Positions 27,601 through 36,100 of a DNA stretch of 64,000 nucleotides are shown here, piece by piece. Source of the stretch: Natrarchaeobius halalkaliphilus (lineage in GTDB: Archaea > Halobacteriota > Halobacteria > Halobacteriales > Natrialbaceae); contig NZ_REFY01000005.1 of assembly GCF_003841485.1 (NCBI RefSeq), forward strand, positions 248,001 through 312,000, given 5' to 3'. Each line of letters begins with the position of its first letter. The stretch's first letter is position 1. Made by a program: the position numbers and the translations under genes. The notes beneath the pieces were generated by a model. The model was not told where the DNA came from and did not search any database. It saw only the letters and a list, made by a program, of their open reading frames with translations.

Positions 27601-28419
27601 GGCAAGCACCGTTAGCAACGACTCCTCTTCCGGCCCCTCCACTCTCGTATACGACGCGTGAGGGAGGACGAGTTCGAGTTTGTCGACCAGTGACCGAACC
27701 TGGGCCAGTTCCGAAACCGCCGGCACCTCGTTCCGGCGTTGCCCGTGAACGTCGAGAGGGTGCCAGCCCTCCTCGCCTTCCTCGTTCTCGCCATAATACT
27801 CCCACGTGAGAAACGTCCGAATCGCTTCCGCCGGCGCATTGGTCTGGATCGCAAGCTCGAGTTTCGCACCGGGCTCGACGTCCAGCAGGTCGGGATCACC
27901 GAGGTATAACGCGTGCTCCTGAACGTTTGACCCCGTGAACAGCCGAACTGACCCGTCGCTTCCGATCAGTTCGTGATGGGGGACGATGCGATCGACTCCC
28001 GGATCGACCGCGAAGACGTCGGTGATTCTCGCCGGCGTTCCTTCGAATTCGGTTCCGGTCGTCTCGAACCGCTGGCTTGGGTGTCGTTCGGTTTCTACCG
28101 CCTCAAGGGTCGTCCCGTCCGGGATAACGACGTTATTCGGTGCGTTTTCCGCGATTTCGAACGTAACCGGAACGGTTGCTGGCTGTGGCGGGTTGGGGGT
28201 GAAATCGAGCATGTCGAGAAACATCACCCGGTGTTTGACAGGAGTCTGGTTCAGCCGTTCGGTGATCTCCTCCCCCATTTCGGCGAAAATCTCGAGCAAC
28301 GCTGTCCCGGCGTCGTCCTCCTCTACGTCCCATCCGTCGACGTAGTGCGGCGCGAGTTCCCGCGTTCGCTCGAGAATGTCAGCTTTGTCGTTGTCGTCGA
28401 GTATTGGCCTTCGAACCAT
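24658..28419 (-). CDS. Large baseplate J-like wedge protein (first)
   Basis: A 1253-residue baseplate assembly protein. N-terminal block ILDDNDKADILERTRELAPH...GTALLEIFAEMGEEITERLNQ; internal repeats of a beta domain with the pattern LVWEY...W...SGTVRFAVPDD...GLWIRVRL; then the J core (FVFGDGKEGAIPPEGENNIRADY; LRDRGKPITRDGFVRITKAI) and a C-terminal AHPLTGGPEGDGWAIG block. At about 385-475 and 640-690 it carries long Asp/Glu/Ser/Gly-rich insertions that look disordered and explain its length. It and the shorter J-like protein should build the baseplate wedge that triggers sheath contraction. Confidence 0.88.
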   Translation of the reverse strand: MVRRPILDDNDKADILERTRELAPHYVDGWDVEEDDAGTALLEIFAEMGEEITERLNQTPVKHRVMFLDMLDFTPNPPQPATVPVTFEIAENAPNNVVIPDGTTLEAVETERHPSQRFETTGTEFEGTPARITDVFAVDPGVDRIVPHHELIGSDGSVRLFTGSNVQEHALYLGDPDLLDVEPGAKLELAIQTNAPAEAIRTFLTWEYYGENEEGEEGWHPLDVHGQRRNEVPAVSELAQVRSLVDKLELVLPHASYTRVEGPEEESLLTVLADDVRNGQFDATGRPEDGDSGLPTALIDPRELDDETCHKISRHLDQLRYRLNQMADGVEFGAEFDTVTVEVTVPGEPEPGAVSGVGSFWIRARFPDDDLSHAMFNTLIESVTVTVTPAIGDEGDDDADDGDGEESGSAFSADGPTSGGRSEAEKAIGVDEDAPDPGESPDSSESGGEEGTGERVPEPTETHLDALVANGTQLDPTGEVDVPLLGSIPIVGLSAEFACDDAFEEPGTAVELRFERDEDGGADAVSETDGETDGTDTQPNEEGDPRLVWEYAAEAGWKPLSVDDGTDTLRKSGTVRFAVPDDMTVDAVNGWTGLWIRVRLVAGDYGQPQFEEVEDSNWQQVTDHIDAPKYDAISVSYEPPESESQVDGAVDADPETVTDADDTVATDDAPESTTDTDDRPAPGSILEPRRFTHLVTENNLALCPIESSDEPFSPFQSSPTDTQTLYLGFGRALEGGPLNFYVSIAEAIYPRSFDPLLDVEYCANVHTREWQRTGISDGTDDLTVRGILSLTLPEPTTEVELFGKTRHWLRLTMTGDNFDRTEESLFVPDSEVKESVRIREVLSYQSLATREEQSHTRLAPTVDGIHPNTQWATNVTSVQSEVVGSSDGTASQRFELPDAPALSVDVWVDESDALSERLAQELIDDRSTTVVDVYDSDGHLSELWVEWSEVTDFIGSGPESRQFVLNETEGTVVFGDGKEGAIPPEGENNIRADYETGGGDDGNKQAGTVETLIDPIQHVKGVTNYEPGKAGEPAEPLAEFVKRAPKNLRDRGKPITRDGFVRITKAISREIDRVRCIAGEDETDTPGKVILVIVPDVAQHKPVPSEELVNRVEREMERRVPAAVVAGDRSNLTIRGPNYVEASVTATITTSGSRSATTVTDRAISELTEFAHPLTGGPEGDGWAIGTLPEPSLFAANLEKLESVGHVRDLAVTYSEGDRQLTVALGEDSPDVSPDILVYSGRHTVTVDVGGDR

Positions 28420-28425
28420 CAGTGA

Positions 28426-28833
28426 TCACTCGTTAATGTAAAAGGGATACACCATGTTTCCCTCCGAGTTCGTCGACCTGACGACGTACCGTATCGTGAT
28501 CAACAGCGTGTTCGGGTGGTCCGGATCCGCACTCGCGTCGACGTCACGAACGTCGATCCGCGGCTCCCAGGCGATCAATGCCTCCCTGACGCTTTCTTCG
28601 GCGAGCGACATCGTCGCTCCGTTGATCGAGTCGAAGACGTGGTCGTGAATGTCACAGCCAAATTCGGGACGCATCACTCGTTCCCCCTTCGCCGTTCCGA
28701 CGATGATCCTGATCGCTTCTTCGACGCTTTCGTTATCTGACGAGAGTGCAATGTCTCCTCTGTGATCGGTGCTTACTGGGAATTGCCAGCCGCTCCCGGG
28801 GAACGGATCTTCTGGATGGGTATCTCGGACCAT
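28426..28833 (-). CDS. gp25/gpW-family baseplate wedge protein
   Basis: A 135-residue protein matching the T4 gp25 / P2 gpW lysozyme-like wedge family. Key features are SVEEAIRIIVGTAKGERVMRPEFGCDI (the conserved RxMxPxFG core) and a C-terminal ITIRYVVRSTN strand. It joins sheath and wedge. A GTG two codons upstream overlaps the PAAR stop codon, but the ATG at 28833 is preferred. Gene order PAAR-gp25-J-J is the same as in PVC/Afp clusters. Confidence 0.9.
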   Translation of the reverse strand: MVRDTHPEDPFPGSGWQFPVSTDHRGDIALSSDNESVEEAIRIIVGTAKGERVMRPEFGCDIHDHVFDSINGATMSLAEESVREALIAWEPRIDVRDVDASADPDHPNTLLITIRYVVRSTNSEGNMVYPFYINE

Positions 28834-28835
28834 GG

Positions 28836-29147
28836 TCACGGCCCAATTAGCACTGTTGGTTCTCCCACCGCGATACTATTCGGTCCAACGTCCGACGCTG
28901 CTTCGGGAATCTGATCGGCGACTCGCGCCGCCGGGAGGTTGTTGATTAGCACCGTCCCGGTCGTCGGAACGGCCGTGCCACCGCCGTGAGGTGCGCCGCC
29001 GGAGTTGGGGATCGAACACGAGGCGAAGTCGGATCCCGCTCGCCACGCCGGTTGACCGCCGATCAGGACAGTCGGGCTGCCCGGACCTGGCGAGAGCGGT
29101 TCGCCGTGCGCTGTCGGATCACCGACTCGCGCCGCTGGTTTCCCCAT
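28836..29147 (-). CDS. PAAR-repeat spike tip protein
   Basis: A 103-residue PAAR protein that caps the spike and sharpens it. It begins KPAARVGDPTAHGEPLSPG and ends GPNSIAVGEPTVLIG, with repeated PTVLIGG / GTVLINN beta elements and His residues (HGEP, APHGGG) that could bind the tip metal. A clear GGAGG ribosome-binding site lies 9 nt before its ATG, unusual in an operon otherwise built on overlaps and short gaps, perhaps because the gap to the spike gene is 101 bp. Confidence 0.9.
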   Translation of the reverse strand: MGKPAARVGDPTAHGEPLSPGPGSPTVLIGGQPAWRAGSDFASCSIPNSGGAPHGGGTAVPTTGTVLINNLPAARVADQIPEAASDVGPNSIAVGEPTVLIGP

Positions 29148-29248
29148 CTAGCTCCCTCCTGTCGATCGCCCGCTGGGTGTGGTCTCCGTTCGATCCGTTT
29201 GCATCGGTGTGTGTACTCGGTTCATAGTGGAACTGTTGTGGTCTCGGT

Positions 29249-31366
29249 TCAGTTGAGTTTGATTAACGGTGCCTGTGCCTTCACGAGGTTTTTGCCTTTC
29301 AACGTGACCATCTGTCCGTCGATCGTTGCTGCTGACTTGGCTTTTACCGTCGTCATTTTCCCGTCGAGAGTGACCGCTTTCCCTTTGACCGTCGCGCTGG
29401 TTCGACCCTCGACGGTGGTCGCTTTCCCCTTGACAGTCGCCGATTTCGCCCCATCGACCGTCGTATTCTGCCCCTCGACAGTCGTGGTTTTGGCCTCGAC
29501 GGTCGCCGACTGTTTTCCCTTGACAGTCGTTTCGTCGCCCTGAACCGTCGTTTGTTTGCCCTTGACGGTCGTCTGTTTGGTACCGTTGATCGTGGTTCGC
29601 TGGCCGTCGATGGTGATGTCGGGCGCGCTTAGGTCGAGGCTCTTCGTCGCCTCGATGGAGATCGAATCCGCGGAGATCGTGATTCCGTTACTCTTGATCT
29701 CGATATTTCCGGAAGCCGTCAGCTGAGGATGACCAGCGGTGAGGTTGATATCGCCGCCCCGGGTGGCCGTTGGCTTCGCGCACGTCAAATTGATCTCGCC
29801 GCCGGTCTGGGTGGTGGAACTGGTCGTACTCAGGTCGATCGTCCCGCCCATCGGCCCCTGATCACCGTCGGTCGCAGTCATGCTAATCTCCCCACGAAGC
29901 GGCGACTTCGCGTCGCCATGGGCGGTCATGCTGATCTGGCCACCTCCAGCTTCCTTCAACGCGTTCATCGGATTGCTGGCCACGTCGAGAACGTCTGCTG
30001 TACCCGGTTTCTTCGTGTACAGGCTAACGCCGGTTCGAGTAAGGCTAACGGAATTTTTCAGTGGGTCCGACAGGCTGACCGTTTTGATCAGATCGTCGAC
30101 GCCGAGTCCCCGCTTTGCCTGGGTCTGGAGTGCAATCGACGACAGATTGGGCGTGTCCTTCGGTGTCACGCCAGGAACGTCGGACAGCTCCGTAAAGCCC
30201 GATAAGTCAGACACGACGTCACCAGTCTCGGCACCAGGATCGCCGACCCAGTCATCGAGTCCGCCGAGCGTGTTAGAGGCCCCGCTGATCTCTGTCGTGT
30301 CCATGAATCGACCGACGCTGTCGGCTGCGGAAGCGTCACCGACCGAACCGATCGCGCCGGTAATCGCGTCGTCGACCTCGCTGCCGTCCAGGTATCCAGT
30401 CGCGCCTTTGATGTCGTCCGACGCTTTCCCGTCGTCATCGTTATCATCGTCGTCGACCGCCTCGACCTCGAACGATGTCGTCTTTGAATCGTCTTCGGAG
30501 AAGACCGAGACCGAGACCTCGTACGTCCCATCTTCGTCGGTGTCGGGATCGAACACCCCTTCGAACGTGACGGCGTCCTCTTCGTCTTCCTCGAGCTCGA
30601 GGTCATCGTCGTCGACCTGTTCGCCGAGGAGATTCAATCCGATCGACTGTGTCGCCTCTTCAGATCCCGTGTTTACCACCGTTGCCGTCACCTCGAGCAG
30701 TTCGCCTTCGGTCGCGGGCGGGTCAACCGACACGTCGTCGATCTCGAAGTTCGCCCTGTTCGCGTCGAACGAGGCAACCATTCGTTCACCTTCCGCAACT
30801 TTCTCACCGATATCCTGAATCATCTCGTCGGCGTATCCCGGTCCAACCTTTGGATACATGTTCGCGAACGCGAGTTCCGATCCCGTCTTGGTGGTGATCT
30901 TATTTGCGTCGTTCGCGATAAACGGGATATAATCTGCCCAGGACCGTACTGCCTTCATCCTTTCGTCGGGTTTTGGGCTCTCTTTCTCCGAACTCATCGA
31001 GTGGTACATCATCTTACCCAGTTTGTAGGCTTCGGCGAACCGTTCGACGTCCTTGCGCATGTCGTCGATCAGGTTTTCGCCTTCGTTGTGTAACGACCCG
31101 ACCACGAACGGCTGTCCGTCGAGATCTGCATTCTCGAACGTAACGAGTACCTCTGCGCCTGTATCGGGCTGGAAGTGAGAGCCGAAGCCATCTCCGGCCA
31201 TGAACCTGGCGACGCGGGCCCACAGCTCACCCGGGTCCTCACGGTTGTTCAAATTTACCTGTACTCGGGATTTATCCTCCGGATCGTCGGTGTCGACGAC
31301 CGTCGCACTGTGGACGCCGTACAGTTTCGCCTCGCCAGAATCGTCGTCAATCGGTGTTTCGAACAT
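29249..31366 (-). CDS. VgrG/gpV-like spike with inserted CARDB-like domain
   Basis: A 705-residue central spike. Residues about 12-98 form the gp5/gpV OB domain (AKLYGVHSATVVDTDDP; GELWARVARFMAG; QPDTGAEVLVTF). A helical segment (100-200) leads to a CARDB-like Ig fold at about 205-303 (VDPPATEGELLEVTATVVNTG...GTYEVSVSVFS) bounded by acidic linkers. From about 470 on is a beta-helix needle, with 14 or so 7-8 residue units of the TTVKGK/TTVEGQ type between 590 and 693. It should trimerise, sit on the hub and carry the PAAR tip. Confidence 0.88.
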   Translation of the reverse strand: MFETPIDDDSGEAKLYGVHSATVVDTDDPEDKSRVQVNLNNREDPGELWARVARFMAGDGFGSHFQPDTGAEVLVTFENADLDGQPFVVGSLHNEGENLIDDMRKDVERFAEAYKLGKMMYHSMSSEKESPKPDERMKAVRSWADYIPFIANDANKITTKTGSELAFANMYPKVGPGYADEMIQDIGEKVAEGERMVASFDANRANFEIDDVSVDPPATEGELLEVTATVVNTGSEEATQSIGLNLLGEQVDDDDLELEEDEEDAVTFEGVFDPDTDEDGTYEVSVSVFSEDDSKTTSFEVEAVDDDDNDDDGKASDDIKGATGYLDGSEVDDAITGAIGSVGDASAADSVGRFMDTTEISGASNTLGGLDDWVGDPGAETGDVVSDLSGFTELSDVPGVTPKDTPNLSSIALQTQAKRGLGVDDLIKTVSLSDPLKNSVSLTRTGVSLYTKKPGTADVLDVASNPMNALKEAGGGQISMTAHGDAKSPLRGEISMTATDGDQGPMGGTIDLSTTSSTTQTGGEINLTCAKPTATRGGDINLTAGHPQLTASGNIEIKSNGITISADSISIEATKSLDLSAPDITIDGQRTTINGTKQTTVKGKQTTVQGDETTVKGKQSATVEAKTTTVEGQNTTVDGAKSATVKGKATTVEGRTSATVKGKAVTLDGKMTTVKAKSAATIDGQMVTLKGKNLVKAQAPLIKLN

Positions 31367-31371
31367 ATATC

Positions 31372-32370
31372 TTACAGCCCTCGAACTTCGAACTCCGTTT
31401 TGTACCCGTCGTCGCCGATGCGGTGGATTGCGTCCGTTATGTAATAATTCTTTTCGTACTCCGAACTAAATCCGGTCAGTTCGACCACCTCTCCCGCGAC
31501 GAGAGACGGAATTCCAAACGTCTTGGCAACCCCGGTAACTCGCGACGTGTGGAGTTTAGAATCGGCGATCCGCTGTGCCTCGGCCTGAGAACTGACTCGG
31601 ATACGAAAGACCTCCGGACTTCCACCGCTTCCGTTGTTCGCCTCTGCACTGATCTTCTTTCGTCGTTCTCGATCCCAGTACTTCACCACGACAGCACCGT
31701 GGCGCAACGCCTTCGTCGTCGCCGAAAACGACTCGAGTGACGAGCCATACGTCAACGTCGTGACTGGATCTCCCGGTGACACGCCGCCGTCTCGGGGCAC
31801 GAAGTAGAGTGTCCCGGCCGACGAGAAGAACTCGAAACCGTACTTCGCAGCGACTCGTTTGAGGAAACGGTAATCGCTTTCGTTGTCTTGGATAACACCT
31901 TGTGGTGTTATTCCACCGTCCTCGATTTCGATGTCCTCGAAGTAGTTCGAGGCGATCGACTCGACGATCGCCTCGAGCGACTTCCCCTTCCAGGAGTCAG
32001 AACGTGTCCCGCGCATCATCTTTCGGCTGTGGCCATAGGCCGTAACGACGATCCAGGGCGGCTCAGCCGTTGGAAACGTCGGTTCGACCGTTTCGACTTC
32101 GCCGCTGAACAACTGCGCGGAACTCTCTTCTCCGTACGCCATCCCGACACTGACCCCTGTTCCCGGACCGATAGAATCCAGCGCGACGTTCTTGAACGAG
32201 CCGAACTCATGATCGAACGGGGGGGTCAGCGCGATCCGACAACGGTCAGCGCCGTCGACGGCAGTATCGACGGTCACTTCCGAGACGCTTTCGCTGTATT
32301 CGCGGAACGTTTCGGTTCCAATTTTGACGACGAACTGTGCCGCTTTCGCGCCCGGATACATCTCCCCCAC
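31372..32370 (-). CDS. gpD-like baseplate hub protein
   Basis: A 332-residue hub protein of the phage late control D / T4 gp27-like family. It has an N-terminal beta barrel (AQFVVKIGTETFREYSESVSEV), then TAYGHSRKMMRGTRS, SNYFEDIEIED and the typical ESDYRFLKRVAAKYGFEFF block, and a C-terminal barrel (YYITDAIHRIGDDGYKTEFEV). In short systems this and the gpV spike together do the job of one VgrG. GTG at 32370 leaves 2 nt after the small upstream gene; ATG 32361 is the alternative. A near-perfect ATAACACC-N4-GGTGTTAT palindrome falls inside the gene (31892-31911). Confidence 0.88.
   Translation of the reverse strand: MGEMYPGAKAAQFVVKIGTETFREYSESVSEVTVDTAVDGADRCRIALTPPFDHEFGSFKNVALDSIGPGTGVSVGMAYGEESSAQLFSGEVETVEPTFPTAEPPWIVVTAYGHSRKMMRGTRSDSWKGKSLEAIVESIASNYFEDIEIEDGGITPQGVIQDNESDYRFLKRVAAKYGFEFFSSAGTLYFVPRDGGVSPGDPVTTLTYGSSLESFSATTKALRHGAVVVKYWDRERRKKISAEANNGSGGSPEVFRIRVSSQAEAQRIADSKLHTSRVTGVAKTFGIPSLVAGEVVELTGFSSEYEKNYYITDAIHRIGDDGYKTEFEVRGL
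31892..31911. promoter_or_regulatory. Palindrome matching the site before the cap gene
   Basis: 8-bp arms ATAACACC and GGTGTTAT around TTGT. It differs by one base (in the spacer) from the palindrome at 46909-46928. It lies inside the hub gene, so its sequence is also constrained by coding; a regulatory role is a guess. Confidence 0.3.
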
Positions 32371-32372
32371 GG

Positions 32373-32543
32373 TTACCCTCGAATGCGTGTGACGGTCCCG
32401 CCGAGGAGAGCCCCAGCGACCGTTCGCGTCGGTGACGCAAATCGTTCACTCCGACCAGTGTACTCGTGGTTGACCCGCCGATGGACGCCGACTCGGAACC
32501 CCAACAGCGCTGCCGTGATCGCCGGTGACAAATGGCTCGTCAT
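32373..32543 (-). CDS. Small 56-aa protein between LysM and hub genes
   Basis: A 56-residue frame that fills the gap exactly. Its ATG overlaps the LysM-gene stop as ATGA, and its TAA is 2 nt before the hub gene GTG. The product begins MTSHLSPAITAALLGFRVGV, with a short hydrophobic N-terminal helix followed by an Arg/Thr-rich stretch. I know no family for it. Tight overlap on both sides is the main evidence that it is translated. Small proteins of unknown role are common at this position in CIS clusters. Alternatively the frame only maintains translational coupling across the gap. Confidence 0.55.
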   Translation of the reverse strand: MTSHLSPAITAALLGFRVGVHRRVNHEYTGRSERFASPTRTVAGALLGGTVTRIRG

Positions 32544-33175
32544 AGCGGCGGAAGAGAGAGTTTGGTCCCCGGCGGGATCTCTCGAGGATTCTCGAGTTCG
32601 TTGGCCTCGGCGATCGTCCGCCAGTGGGATGGATCACCGTACTCCGCTGCCGCGATGAGCCAGAGCGTGTCACCTTCGGACACCGTTTTGAGCTTCGTTT
32701 TGTCCGTCGATTCGTGTTTGATCCGTCGCTTTTGCTGTTTCGGATCTGCGTGCTGTTTGAATGTGACGTCAACCCAGGCCCGCACGGGCGTTCCGTCGGG
32801 CCGAAAGCGCGTAAAGCGTTTGTCGGCTTCGACGACGATGGATTTGAACGCCAGGCCGTTTCCCCAGACGAACCGACACGATGGCGGAGCGTGGAGTTTG
32901 CCGTCGACTGCCATCAACGAGTCGATCACGTCCGTGTACTCCGTTCTGACGTCCGCCTGCGTCTCGGTGGTATCGAAGAACAACTCAACAGTAAGCGTAT
33001 CCGCAACGCCGTTCGTGAACTGCTGTATCGGAGCGTTGAGTGCCGTTCGATGCTCGCCGTATCCGGCCTGCCTGTTCAACTGATACTCATTGGGATTGAA
33101 CGCACACTCGAGTTTCGTCCCGGCGTTGCTACCGTCGAGAATCGTAATGTACGCTCGCTCTAGAGACCCGCTCAT
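32540..33175 (-). CDS. LysM-containing baseplate protein (Afp7/Pvc7-like)
   Basis: A 211-residue protein. The N-terminal domain has the CIS pattern LECAFNPNEYQLNRQAGYGEH...ADTLTVELFFDTTE and W-V-D-V-TFKQHADPKQQ. A C-terminal LysM module (about 163-210, TVSEGDTLWLIAAAEYGDPSHW...PGTKLSLP) is typical of the T4 gp53-like family, where LysM clamps neighbouring wedges rather than binding peptidoglycan, which haloarchaea lack. Its ATG follows the stop of the disordered protein with no gap. Confidence 0.9.
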   Translation of the reverse strand: MSGSLERAYITILDGSNAGTKLECAFNPNEYQLNRQAGYGEHRTALNAPIQQFTNGVADTLTVELFFDTTETQADVRTEYTDVIDSLMAVDGKLHAPPSCRFVWGNGLAFKSIVVEADKRFTRFRPDGTPVRAWVDVTFKQHADPKQQKRRIKHESTDKTKLKTVSEGDTLWLIAAAEYGDPSHWRTIAEANELENPREIPPGTKLSLPPL

Positions 33176-36100
33176 CTACAGCCCCCTTCTCTCGCGGTCG
33201 ATTTGTCTTTTTCGTTCGGTTTTCCGATAGATCTTCTCGACGAGATCGTCGATGAGGCCCCTCGACTGGAGCACCGCCTCGAGGTCCACCTGATTGACAC
33301 CGTCTCGACGCCGTGGCTGGACAAGACTTGCGTCGTCTCGCGGCTGCCGGGGCTCGTTTGTCGCACCTGGATACGCGGCCGATTCTTCGATGGCACCAGT
33401 CGGTTGCGGAGGGTCCGATACCGTCGGTTCGGAACGCGTCGTCCCCGTTCGAACGGACTCGCTCGACGGATCTGGAACAACTGGAGGAGTGGCGTCTGGA
33501 TGGACCACTCGTTCGCTGGACCGAGCCGGCCCCCTCACCGGAGGGAGTTTCGCGTGAGTGAACGCCGGATCGGGCTGCCCGTTCACGGCTCGCCTTCGAC
33601 CCGACCGCCTACCTGTGGTCGATTCGTGGACAACAGTTCGTGTCAGCTCGTCCGTCGACCGGTCAACGGCGTCGCGGCGCTGGATTGCTCCCGTCAGTGA
33701 CCTCCATGCGGGTCGTTTCGGTAACAGGTCGGGACGGTCGCTCGCACCTGATCGCTTCCGCGTGGACGGCTCGTCCTCCGAACGCGAGACGGATGGTGGA
33801 GTGATGTCGTCGCGGGTTCCCCGTGACCGTCGGGTGCCGTTCCACGGAGCCACAGTGCTCCGGTCGGTGACGAACACGGTGCCGGTCCCTCTTCGAAGAG
33901 TACGCACCGGGTCTTCCCCGGCGGCCATCGAGTCTAGCGGTGCCGAACGCTCTCGAAAGTCACCGCTCGAGTCCGCGTCCGAGTCGACGCCCCCGTGCTC
34001 GTGAACGTCATTACGTGACGACGAACGCCGCTCGGCTGGTACCCGCCCTCTCTGTGGAGTCAGACCGGGAGCGGTCATCGGGCTTGCCGTGGTGACGACA
34101 TGTCGCCGCTGCACCGAACGGACGAGTTGGCCGCGCGAACGCGGCTCCTCGACGTCCCCCAACGATCGAGCGGCAACGCCCCGGGACGAGACGGCAGCTG
34201 CCGCAACTTCCACTCCTCGAGACGTCGCTCGAGAAGGACTCTCGGGTTCCTGACGGGGAGTTTCCGCCGCGAAGTCTCCATTCGCTGTCTCGAGGGGGTC
34301 GGTGGTCTTGGGCCGCGGCGATCGGTCGCCCTCGACACTTCGGGACCGGGGGGTTCGATGGGTGTGCGAGCTGTACAACCGGCGTGAGTCGCCGCTAGCT
34401 CGATCACTGCGAGCGGGTGGTTCCGGCGAGGACGTTGTGATCAGCGTTCCGGCCGGCCCCCGATCGGATTTCCGTATCCCGCTCCCGGTTCGATTCACCT
34501 TCCTTGCGGAGTCGCGTGGTGGTGTGTATCGTTGCTGGACGGCCGCGGTAAACCGCGCTCGCACCCGTTCGACCGAGTAGGCATCGGGGACGTCCCCCAC
34601 CGGAAGCTCGATGGGATGGTCCCCGGTATCTCCCGTGGAACCGCTGTGGATTGCGGGCTTCGATCCGAGAGTGCGATGTGAACGCGAGTGACCGGCCTCG
34701 ACCGGGGCGGATTCAGCCGTGGTCGGCCGGGGTGAGTGACCGTGGGCACTCGCACGTCCAGACGGGGCGGGGTTCTGGCCGTATTCGGCTCGGGAGCTCG
34801 CTGATTCGGGGCCTGATTCGGTGTCAAATAACGGGGCGGATGCAAGGCCGGGCACAGGAATGTACAGCTCTCGAAGCGGGTACGGAGCCGACGAACCGGC
34901 GCGGGTGCTTGCGTCACGGCGACCAGGTATCGAACCGACGCGAGTGGGTGCACGACGGCGACGAATTGACCGCGCGAAGGTGGTCCCCGATCGACCGCTC
35001 GGCGAGACGGATCGGTCTCCGGCAGGAACCGATGTGGCGGCCAACTCCCAACCACCGATCGAATGCGTCGTCGGCCCCTCGAACTCCGGGCGGGAACGAT
35101 CGAGAGGGGGACGAGCAACAGACTCGGTCGCGTGAGCTTCCGCTGGCTCTGACCGGGAGCGTTCGCTGGAACCGCCTGGTCGTAATCCGGGTTGTTGAGC
35201 GGCGCCTCGAGGAAGGTTTCGTGAGTTGTTCGGCTCCGGCACATGGTTCGATGCTGCCAGTTCACCCCCTGACTTCGAGCCCGACGCGGACGACACTCGG
35301 GTCGATCTCGCATTCGACCCGTGAGAGAGAGCTACATTCGCGGGTACACCGGAACCAGCGGTTCGACGGCGTCGAATAGAACGGGCGAACGATTCACCGG
35401 TAGATCGCGCCGAAACGCGGTCTGGTGGGTTCCCTGACACCGACGCGTCCCGTCCGTCCCACTCGTCCTTTCGGACGGGACTGGCGGTACCCCGCACGCC
35501 GTCGACGTGGTGGCGTGACGCCCATCGCCGCGAGCGTGACCCAGGAGACGACCGAACGGTACCCGTCCTCGATCCGCCTTCGCGTCCGCTTCCGCGTCCA
35601 GTACCGCGTGACGGTGCTCTCGTCCGTGCAGTCTGCGTTCTCCTCTTGGTCCCCTGCCTCGGCTCCCCCTCGCGTCGGTTCGTTGCCTCTCCCGACCGAG
35701 CTGGGTCCACCGGAAATTCGTCGGTCTCCACGTGGCGCGACTCCGTAATACGTCCTGGAACGGTTCCGTACGCCGTCCGCTTCGAACCGGTCCAGCGTCG
35801 CGAGGTGTTCGCACGCACTCGAGAGCTGGACGAGCGGCCGTGGACCACTGGGATGTTGGCTGAACCGTTCGACCCATCCGTACCGATAGTGTCGGCAACG
35901 CCCTGCAAGTCAGATTCGGGTGGATCGATCGGACCGACTCGACCGTCCGTACCGCCCGAATCAACTGGGCCGAAGGTATCGAGCACTCCTGGCGCGGTCG
36001 CACCGTCCGACGAACCCGTTGCTTTTGGGAATCGGTACGAGGGAGAACGCGTCGAGGCGTTGGAACTCGAGAGTGACTGGCGCTGAATTCGCCGACCAGT

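Noticed and set aside
34495-36003. Alternative minus-strand and plus-strand frames over the Arg/Ser-rich gene
   Set aside because: I considered that the 1096-codon frame itself might be spurious. It is retained because it is continuous between well-spaced operon neighbours, abuts the LysM ATG, has haloarchaeal third positions at its start, and ends in a coherent helix.
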